NCBI GenBank assembly: GCA_022425585.1
Contig: JAKMFF010000059.1
Coordinates: forward strand, 1 to 12,042
Length of the DNA stretch: 12,042 nucleotides
Direction of reading: 5' to 3'
Origin: Candidatus Poseidoniaceae archaeon
Lineage (GTDB): Archaea; Thermoplasmatota; Poseidoniia; Poseidoniales; Poseidoniaceae
The position numbers and the translations under genes were made by a program. Below the pieces are notes generated by a model. The model searched no databases. It saw only the letters and a list, made by a program, of their open reading frames with translations, and was not told the DNA's origin. Every line of letters starts with the position of its first letter. Position 1 is the stretch's first letter. Positions 1 through 5,874 of this stretch are shown in pieces.

Positions 1-2295
1 GTACTAATTTCTCTAGTAATGGTGCCGCAATTTGACGCCGCGCCATCGGGTATTGGTTCAGCAGGTGACAATGGTTGTTCTTGCCACGGAGGACCATCAT
101 CTGATACTGTAGTATCAGTTACCGGTCTGCCGGAAAATTATAACGCTAGTGAAACCTACACATTCACTGTTACGGTAACTAATGACGTAATGACACTTTA
201 CAACGACGGAAGCACCGAGGGAGCAGATCCTTGGAATGGCCGTGCAGGCGGATTTAGAATCCTAGCCTCCAAGGGGGTTGTCACATCAGTAGACCCAACA
301 TTGAGCCATGAAATGGATGGTGGATTGACTCATACTACAGAAGGCAACGCACTTCGAACTTGGGACTTTGAATGGACCGCTCCTGCTGATGATAGCCAAT
401 TTGTCGAATTCACTATTTACGGTAATGCAGTTAACGGTGGCGACGGTTTTAACGGCGATATGTGGAACACCTATGAGGCAACTATTGCCGGAATTAATGC
501 TGGTGAAATGGCCCCTAGTGTAAGAGCACTGGTGCTTCTGCTAACTGCAGTTGGTCTAGCACTTGGTTTGATTCTCTTGGGGGTAATGTGGGTTTACTAC
601 TCAAGGTCACCTGAGACCTTCGGAATTTACAACTTCTGGGCTTACCTGAAGCCTTGGCTAACAACTACTGACCACAAAGAAGTCGGTATCATGTATTTCT
701 TGTACGGATTTTTCTTCTTCCTTGTTGGTGGTTTCCTCGCTCTGTTGTTCAGGATACAACTTGCAGTGCCAGAGAACACTTTCCTAACTGAAACAGAATA
801 CAACTCATTCTTCACTCTTCACGGTACTACCATGATTTTCTTGGCGGCTATGCCAATGATTGCCGGTTTCATGAACTACGTCTTGCCACTTCAAATTGGT
901 GCTAAGGATTTAGCTTTCCCAAGAATCAATGCTATGGGATTGTGGCTACTAGTGTTTTCAAGTCCACTAATTTACACAGGGATTTGGTCTGGTGAAGCAG
1001 CCGACATTACTTGGGTTATGTACCCGCCATATTCGTCACTGACAGAAGCCAATCTGGGCGAAGGTCTCTCTCAGTATGGCTCTAACCTAGGTACGACGGC
1101 GTTCTTGTCGGGAATGCTGATGCTTGGGGCATCATCCACACTAGGAGGTGTGAATTTCATTACCACCGTGTTTACTATGCGTGCTCCAGGTGTCACATGG
1201 ATGAAGATGCCACTATTCACTTGGTCAGTATTTGTCAGTGTATTCATGCTGTACATGTCACTACCTGCCTTGGTTATTGGTTTGGTATTCTTACTATTTG
1301 ATCACACAATAGGCACGGTATTCTTTACTAGTGGTGGCGACAGTTTGCTGTTCCAGCATTTGTTCTGGTTCTTTGGCCATCCTGAAGTATACGTAGTTAT
1401 TATTCCAGCATTCGGAATCGTATCAGAAGTTCTTGCTACCAGTGCTAGAAGGTCTATCTTTGGCTACAAATCGATGGTATTTGCCATGGCCGGTATTGGA
1501 GTTGTCGGGTTTATTGTCTGGGGACACCACATGTTGACTTCTGGTATGGATGCATTTTGGCGAGCCGCGTTCATGATTACTACCATGGCGGTTGCCATAC
1601 CGACGGGGGCGAAAATATTCAACTGGTTGGCTACCATTTGGGGTGGTAGCCTCGTTATGAAAACTCACACCCTGTGGTCTCTAGGATTCTTGGTAACATT
1701 TACTCTTGGAGGTATTTCAGGAATGTTCTTCCCAGTTGCTGGATTAGATGTACACTTCCACGATTCATACTTCGTAGTCGCCCACTTCCACTATGTTTTC
1801 ATCGGCGGAACAGTCTTTGGTATTCTATCTGGAGTTTACTACTGGTATCCTAAGGTGACAGGACGGAAACTCAACGAGAAACTTGGTCTGTGGCACTTCT
1901 TAATTGGATTCTCTTCTTACAACGCTGCGTTCTGGCCAATGCATCAACTGGGAATTAACGGCATGCCAAGAAGAACGCATTCTTATCTTGAAGAAACTGG
2001 ATTTGCTGAGTACAACTTAGCCGTCAGTATATTCGCCTTCATCTTTGGATTAAGCCAATTGCTACTAGTTTGGAATATCTTCAGTTCCCGCCGTAATGGT
2101 GAGCCTGTTGGTAAAGACCCGTGGGGTGGCTGGTCATTAGAATGGTCTACTTCCTCACCACCGCCAACCCCGTCATTCCATGATATCCCGACTCAGGGTG
2201 ACATGAATGAACTGTATGGGCATCATGAACATTCAGACAAGAAAACAGTGGCAGATAAACTGTGGACTGCTAAACCCAAGGGGGCTGAAGAATGA
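1..2295 (+). CDS. coxA: Cytochrome c oxidase subunit I with N-terminal exported CxCH domain (5' partial)
   Basis: Catalytic subunit of an A-type haem-copper oxidase, which reduces O2 to water and pumps protons. The frame is open back to base 1 and the first residues look like the end of a signal peptide, so the true start lies upstream and the ATG at 19 is probably internal. Counting from that ATG: residues 7-165 form an extracellular beta-rich domain opening with a CSCHG motif (C20, C22, H23), resembling Reeler/choice-of-anchor domains; about 168-192 is an extra membrane helix; the Cox1 core starts near 205. Visible ligands are H268 and H591 (haem a), H589 (haem a3), and H454, Y458, H503 and H504 (CuB site with the cross-linked Tyr). 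Proton-path residues N286, D297, E456, T529 and K532 are present. The C-terminal LEW/SSPPP signature is typical. It overlaps the subunit III start by 4 bases. The core assignment is certain; the role of the N-terminal domain is unknown. Confidence 0.96.
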   Translation, partial: VLISLVMVPQFDAAPSGIGSAGDNGCSCHGGPSSDTVVSVTGLPENYNASETYTFTVTVTNDVMTLYNDGSTEGADPWNGRAGGFRILASKGVVTSVDPTLSHEMDGGLTHTTEGNALRTWDFEWTAPADDSQFVEFTIYGNAVNGGDGFNGDMWNTYEATIAGINAGEMAPSVRALVLLLTAVGLALGLILLGVMWVYYSRSPETFGIYNFWAYLKPWLTTTDHKEVGIMYFLYGFFFFLVGGFLALLFRIQLAVPENTFLTETEYNSFFTLHGTTMIFLAAMPMIAGFMNYVLPLQIGAKDLAFPRINAMGLWLLVFSSPLIYTGIWSGEAADITWVMYPPYSSLTEANLGEGLSQYGSNLGTTAFLSGMLMLGASSTLGGVNFITTVFTMRAPGVTWMKMPLFTWSVFVSVFMLYMSLPALVIGLVFLLFDHTIGTVFFTSGGDSLLFQHLFWFFGHPEVYVVIIPAFGIVSEVLATSARRSIFGYKSMVFAMAGIGVVGFIVWGHHMLTSGMDAFWRAAFMITTMAVAIPTGAKIFNWLATIWGGSLVMKTHTLWSLGFLVTFTLGGISGMFFPVAGLDVHFHDSYFVVAHFHYVFIGGTVFGILSGVYYWYPKVTGRKLNEKLGLWHFLIGFSSYNAAFWPMHQLGINGMPRRTHSYLEETGFAEYNLAVSIFAFIFGLSQLLLVWNIFSSRRNGEPVGKDPWGGWSLEWSTSSPPPTPSFHDIPTQGDMNELYGHHEHSDKKTVADKLWTAKPKGAEE

Positions 2296-3656
2296 GCGCT
2301 CATGGTAACCATGTCAAAAACTCCATTTGGGGCAGAGCAATTCTAATGGCAGGAGCAATAGTAACTATTGGGATAGTCGCGTTTGCTGCTTTAGGGCTAG
2401 GTGTCGGTAGTATCAAGCATGATGCCTATGATGAGGCAAAGGAAACATATTACGAAGCCATGGAAGATCCAACAGTATCTCAATCGGAATTAGATCATCT
2501 ACATCATGAAGAAATAGATGCACACCTCTCCTATCTAACCTACTGGGTAGCAGGGGTGACTATTATGGTCATCAGTATTATTTATGCGGTATTCTTAGGT
2601 GTTGGAGGATTTATCAATACCATTCAACCTCAAGAAGAGGAAAGTCACGGCGACCATCATGGTGATGACCATCATGACGAACATCATGGTTCAGCATCAC
2701 CAATCATTTTCTGTTTTGGTGTGTTATTATTCCTAATGGGATTCCCTGATTTCGTTGAGGGGCTTAGGCCGTTATTGTCACAAGGTGGCACCTTTGAAGC
2801 AGGTAACTTAGTGCTAAGCATGATTGGTCTGACAATCATTATGATTGGTATAGCAAACTGGTGGCGAGAAGACCTACCGTTTATCGGACACGGTGAACAA
2901 ATTGCCACCTCTGCGCCATTTGAAGGTGAACATATCAGAAAAGCTGGTCTTTGGGTATTCATTATGTCTGAGGTTATGGTTTTCGCGACCTTCTTTTCTT
3001 CATATCTCAGGGTTCGAACTGAATGGTGTACAAAGTGGGCGTTTGACAACGGTTTAGAAAACGGCAAACCTGTAGAGGGTTGTGTTAGTCAAAGCCAAAT
3101 TGATTTGTTTAATGCTGGAGAACATGTTACCGGCGATGTAGTCATGACAGCATCAGACTACCTACGCCCTGGTGGTGCTGCAGGTACTGGCGACTTCTGG
3201 ACAATGTTACCCGGAGCAGTAAACACCTTTGCGCTAATTATTTCCTCCTACACCATCGTGCTTGCCCTCAAGACTGCTAAGGCAAAAGACTGGGAAGCAC
3301 CAAAAGGAGTTCTAAGGCATCTACTGCCTGACAAGAAGACCGCAGTTAGAAATTATCTAATAGCCACTCTACTTCTTGGTACGATGTTTATTGTTCTAAA
3401 GTTAGTAGAATGGAGCCACCTAGTGGCAGAAGGTTTCACAGTTGGGACCTCTCAAGGTTCGATATTCTACGTGGCAACAGGCGCTCACGGAGCGCACGTT
3501 TTCGCCGGATTGCTGATTATGCTCTATTTGGTATTCAAGGCAGATACTATTGGATATGATGAGGACAATGGCCAAGGGATCGAATATTTCGGTTTGTACT
3601 GGCACTTTGTCGATTTAGCCTGGGTAGTTATCTTCCCGGCATTCTATTTGTATTGA
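2292..3656 (+). CDS. coxC: Cytochrome c oxidase subunit III, N-terminally extended
   Basis: Integral-membrane subunit III of the oxidase, which stabilises subunit I and its D proton pathway. At 454 residues it is much longer than the usual 260-300. Residues 1-130 are an extension with two predicted helices (about 16-38 and 83-108), an acidic/His-rich segment between them, and a His-rich loop at 119-132 before the family core. The core is recognised by the helix carrying SEVM (E227, the conserved membrane Glu), the GAHGAHVFAG segment, and the terminal YWHFVDLAW helix that ends the protein as in the family. A loop at about 240-300 is expanded and holds C246 and C264, which could form a disulfide on the outer side. 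The start overlaps the coxA stop as ATGA, implying coupled translation. Family call is firm; the function of the extension is not known. Confidence 0.95.
   Translation: MSAHGNHVKNSIWGRAILMAGAIVTIGIVAFAALGLGVGSIKHDAYDEAKETYYEAMEDPTVSQSELDHLHHEEIDAHLSYLTYWVAGVTIMVISIIYAVFLGVGGFINTIQPQEEESHGDHHGDDHHDEHHGSASPIIFCFGVLLFLMGFPDFVEGLRPLLSQGGTFEAGNLVLSMIGLTIIMIGIANWWREDLPFIGHGEQIATSAPFEGEHIRKAGLWVFIMSEVMVFATFFSSYLRVRTEWCTKWAFDNGLENGKPVEGCVSQSQIDLFNAGEHVTGDVVMTASDYLRPGGAAGTGDFWTMLPGAVNTFALIISSYTIVLALKTAKAKDWEAPKGVLRHLLPDKKTAVRNYLIATLLLGTMFIVLKLVEWSHLVAEGFTVGTSQGSIFYVATGAHGAHVFAGLLIMLYLVFKADTIGYDEDNGQGIEYFGLYWHFVDLAWVVIFPAFYLY
2646..2690 (+). other. His-rich loop in subunit III
   Basis: Codons 119-133 of the subunit III gene give a run with seven His plus Asp/Glu residues, between the second helix of the N-terminal extension and the next helix. 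Such runs often bind Cu, Zn or Ni. A copper-holding role near the oxidase is an inference from context only. Confidence 0.6.
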
Positions 3657-3660
3657 GGTG
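3655..3660 (+). promoter_or_regulatory. Shine-Dalgarno site of subunit IV
   Basis: GAGGTG overlaps the stop codon of subunit III and lies 5 bases before the ATG at 3666. It is complementary to the 16S rRNA 3' end and supports this start and translation within one polycistronic message. Confidence 0.6.
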
Positions 3661-3665
3661 ATAAA

Positions 3666-4061
3666 ATGGGCGAACATGAAACAACAGGAATAATCGAATC
3701 AATCGTCGAGCGTCTTCCAGGCAACCAAGACATCTACTTCTGGAATTTCATTGTCTTGATGATCTTTACTTTATTTGAGGTGGCGGCAGTATTTTTCGAA
3801 ACAGTACCTGGAACCGAAATCAAAATTTCTCGATTTGCCGTATGGACTATCTTGGTGGTCGTTGGAATCGTCAAAGGCTATGGAATTGCGGCCTATTTTA
3901 TGCACTTGAAAGGCGATCCAAGAATTTACACTAGAACTGCATTATTCCCTGTGTTATTCGTTTTGTTGATGCTTTGGGGAATTGGTTTGTCCAATCCAGA
4001 AGCAATTACTGAACTTCCATCATGGTGTACTCCCGATTGGGACTATGCTACTTCTAGATGA
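3666..4061 (+). CDS. Cytochrome c oxidase subunit IV (prokaryotic type)
   Basis: Small accessory membrane subunit of the oxidase. The 131 residues contain three predicted helices (about 24-44, 56-80 and 92-109). The second ends in the family signature VKGYGIAAYFMHLKGD (K70, H80), which resembles the conserved K-x(8)-FMHLK pattern of bacterial and archaeal COX4-type subunits. The subunit is thought to support assembly or stability and carries no cofactor. It begins 9 bases after subunit III and its TGA overlaps an ATG of the next frame (4058). The C-terminal tail after residue 110 is short and has one Cys (C121). Size and context both match the family. Confidence 0.9.
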   Translation: MGEHETTGIIESIVERLPGNQDIYFWNFIVLMIFTLFEVAAVFFETVPGTEIKISRFAVWTILVVVGIVKGYGIAAYFMHLKGDPRIYTRTALFPVLFVLLMLWGIGLSNPEAITELPSWCTPDWDYATSR

Positions 4062-4108
4062 GCACATCTCACATATCTAAAAGGAGAATTCATATACACT
4101 CCACCATA

Positions 4109-4114
4109 GAGGAT
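4109..4114 (+). promoter_or_regulatory. Shine-Dalgarno site deciding the Sco start
   Basis: GAGGAT lies 6 bases before the ATG at 4121 (3 before the ATG at 4118). It favours a start directly at the signal peptide rather than the upstream in-frame ATG at 4058, which would add about 20 hydrophilic residues before it. Confidence 0.45.
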
Positions 4115-4120
4115 GTCATG

Positions 4121-5665
4121 ATGTCAAAGAAGTCACTGTTAGCACTGTTAGTCGTGTCGCTATTCATTACCTCAGCCATACCGGCTGCCACCGCATTCAA
4201 GGGCTACCAACTTTCTCGACCGCCCGTTGAGGATTTCAGCTTAATCGATCAAAATAATCAGAACGTGAACCTTACTGATTCCAGAGGTGATGTAGTTGTG
4301 GTGGCATTTATTTTTACTAGATGTCCTGATGTTTGCCCAGTTATTACTCAATTACTACGTTCAGTAGAATCAGGCATTGGAGCAGATTATGAAGAACATG
4401 TCTCCATTATCTCGATCTCAGTAGATCCTGAATTCGATACTCCTGAACGCTTGAAGGAATATACTGAGTTACACAAAGTCAACTGGTCGCACCTTACTGG
4501 TGATTTAGCGGATATGGAGAGCATCTACGCTAATTTTGGTCTTGTTGTGCAAAAGAACGTTATCGAGGCTCACATCGGTGATATCAACGGTCACCAAGCC
4601 GAGGATTCAACAGTTATGTTGGTGAATAATACTGGCGTTGCCACAGAACTAATGAACACACCAAGCGCTTGGTCAACAACTAAATTTGCTGCGCTTGAAG
4701 CAGGCTGGGAACTGAATTCTTCAACTCATCCAATATATGGTACATCTGTTAGCGGTATTGATGGAATTGAAGCACCATCAGACAATTCTTGGTATTGGAA
4801 GTTGATGACTTACAACACTAGTGGGCAGGCTTGGGAAGGTTCCATGTTAGGTGCCGACTCGGTAACAACGCCAACTAGCAAGAACATTGCTTGGATGGCT
4901 TCAACAGCAGATGCGACCTTACTCACGACACCAGACTTGGACAATTCATCGGTATCTCTGATATATCCCGATAACACTACAGCGTTTCAACAAATCAACA
5001 ATTCAACCGGTTGGCATTTGACCTCAGCAGCCTTCGATGGTGCAGGAATTGAATTCTCTGCACCCCATTCACAATATGGTCATTATCTCGAATCAGTAGG
5101 CCAAGAAGACCCAGCGGCTGACAATGATTCATGGTGGTGGGAACTACATGAATGGAATGAAACCTCAATGGGGTGGCAAGCCAGTGCAGTTGGCATGGAT
5201 TCTATCGAATCACCTTCCTACATTGCATGGGCGCCAAACAGCACCGCCGATTCAGTGATTCCAATGCCGGGGGTATTTGTCGAAGATGGTCAACAAGAAT
5301 GTGACGGTAATGGTTGGGAAATGGGTAGTGGTGCTAGCAAGCACTGCATGTGCGATAGTGGTTATGAATGGCCAGAAGATACTATGCTTTCTTGTGTTCA
5401 AGTAGACATTGTAGAAGAATACAATGTTGGCCACTCAACAACAACTTTCATCCTTGATACCGAAAGAAAGCCAGTAGTAGCATGGACTGGAGATAACTGG
5501 AATGCTGAAGAGTTCATTTCCGATGTTCGGGCAGTGGTTGAGAATGATGGATTAGTCGACACAGATAGTGACTCTATCCCCGGCTTCACAACCATCGCCA
5601 GTATTGCCGCAATCTCTCTAGCAGCCGTTAGAATTGGTCGTAAACAAACTAATCAGTCACAATAA
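4121..5665 (+). CDS. sco: Sco/SenC-type copper chaperone with large nested insertion and PGF-type C-terminal anchor
   Basis: Exported Sco family protein, which delivers copper to the CuA site of oxidase subunit II or reduces its cysteines. With the start at 4121 (514 residues; starts at 4118 or 4058 are possible), residues 1-25 are a signal peptide. The thioredoxin fold begins near 38, with the copper-binding CPDVC at C68 and C72 (codons 4322-4336). The usual distal His follows the second Cys by about 86-87 residues. Here the best match to that element, GHSTTTFILD with H438 (codon 5432), comes 366 residues after it. The space between holds two 102-residue repeats and a four-Cys EGF-like segment (about 5297-5397). 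An earlier His (codon 4592) sits at the normal distance and cannot be excluded as ligand. The end has a PGF motif, a hydrophobic stretch and basic residues. Family call is firm; the insertion's role is unknown. Confidence 0.88.
   Translation: MSKKSLLALLVVSLFITSAIPAATAFKGYQLSRPPVEDFSLIDQNNQNVNLTDSRGDVVVVAFIFTRCPDVCPVITQLLRSVESGIGADYEEHVSIISISVDPEFDTPERLKEYTELHKVNWSHLTGDLADMESIYANFGLVVQKNVIEAHIGDINGHQAEDSTVMLVNNTGVATELMNTPSAWSTTKFAALEAGWELNSSTHPIYGTSVSGIDGIEAPSDNSWYWKLMTYNTSGQAWEGSMLGADSVTTPTSKNIAWMASTADATLLTTPDLDNSSVSLIYPDNTTAFQQINNSTGWHLTSAAFDGAGIEFSAPHSQYGHYLESVGQEDPAADNDSWWWELHEWNETSMGWQASAVGMDSIESPSYIAWAPNSTADSVIPMPGVFVEDGQQECDGNGWEMGSGASKHCMCDSGYEWPEDTMLSCVQVDIVEEYNVGHSTTTFILDTERKPVVAWTGDNWNAEEFISDVRAVVENDGLVDTDSDSIPGFTTIASIAAISLAAVRIGRKQTNQSQ
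4607..4912 (+). repeat. Inserted repeat unit 1 in Sco (102 residues)
   Basis: First of two homologous units inside the Sco protein. It shares with unit 2 an opening strand (STVMLV against SSVSLI), a GWxL segment, SWYWKL against SWWWEL, a W-x-x-S-x-x-GxDS element, and the ending IAW-(x)n-STAD. The layout resembles small beta-rich DUF4430-like domains, but that likeness is a judgement by eye. Confidence 0.7.
4946..5251 (+). repeat. Inserted repeat unit 2 in Sco (102 residues)
   Basis: Second unit, exactly as long as the first and joined to it by an 11-residue linker. It carries the same Trp-rich core and the same STAD ending. The DNA identity is modest, so the duplication is old. It is followed by a Cys-rich segment with four Cys before the Sco fold resumes. 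Confidence 0.7.
5579..5662 (+). other. PGF-CTERM-like sorting signal of Sco
   Basis: The last 28 codons encode PGF, a hydrophobic stretch of about 15 residues and a basic RIGRK cluster, preceded by an Asp/Ser-rich stretch. This tripartite form matches archaeosortase-type signals, in which the tail is cleaved and the protein is attached to membrane lipid. No archaeosortase gene is in the window. Confidence 0.6.
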
Positions 5666-5674
5666 CTCACTCTG

Positions 5675-5695
5675 CTAGTCAAGGCAAAAGACTAG
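5675..5695 (+). terminator. Small inverted repeat after the oxidase operon
   Basis: CTAGTC and GACTAG form a perfect 6-bp stem around a 9-base loop, 10 bases after the sco stop. No clear T-run follows, so a termination role is weakly supported. It may instead be a processing or stability element before the tRNA. Confidence 0.3.
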
Positions 5696-5722
5696 AAAGA
5701 GGAATATCTGCGCAAACATATT

Positions 5723-5807
5723 GCAGAGATCGCATAGCCCGGTATTGCGGTGGACTTGAAATCCACTGTCGTAAGACACGGGGGTTCGAATCCCTCTCTC
5801 TGCGCCA
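5723..5807 (+). tRNA. tRNA-Ser(UGA) with encoded CCA
   Basis: A full cloverleaf can be drawn. The acceptor stem is GCAGAGA (5723-5729) with TCTCTGC (5797-5803). The D arm is 5732-5748. The anticodon stem GTGGA/TCCAC encloses loop CTTGAAA with anticodon TGA at 5757-5759. A long variable arm TGTC-GTAA-GACA (5767-5778) is typical of serine and leucine tRNAs. The T arm GGGGG-TTCGAAT-CCCTC occupies 5780-5796. The discriminator is G (5804), as expected for serine, and CCA is encoded at 5805-5807. There is no intron. It reads UCA and, by wobble, other UCN codons. Confidence 0.96.
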
Positions 5808-5810
5808 AAA

Positions 5811-5820
5811 TATTGTTTTC
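5811..5820 (+). terminator. T-rich tract after the tRNA
   Basis: TATTGTTTTC begins 4 bases after the CCA. Archaeal RNA polymerase can terminate on T-rich tracts without a hairpin, so this is a plausible but short tRNA terminator. Confidence 0.3.
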
Positions 5821-5874
5821 TAATCAACTTAGATAATGGAAGAGTTCTCAAACTAAATCCCCTCTCATAGGTAT

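Noticed and set aside
1..75. CSCHG as a haem c attachment site
   Set aside because: There is one residue between the Cys instead of the two of canonical CxxCH, so haem c cannot be claimed from sequence; kept as an open possibility in the findings.
2684..3067. Antisense open frame of 127 codons opposite coxC
   Set aside because: Lies wholly opposite a certain membrane-protein gene, has no recognisable domain and no promoter or ribosome-binding site.
4058..4120. Start of Sco at ATG 4058
   Set aside because: It overlaps the previous stop as ATGA, which is attractive, but it would place about 20 hydrophilic residues before the signal peptide, and a better-spaced GAGGAT precedes 4121. Not fully excluded.
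5707..5810. TCTGCGC direct repeat flanking the tRNA as an integration (att) site
   Set aside because: Only 7 bases match, both copies are within about 100 bases, and no integrase or inserted DNA is between them.
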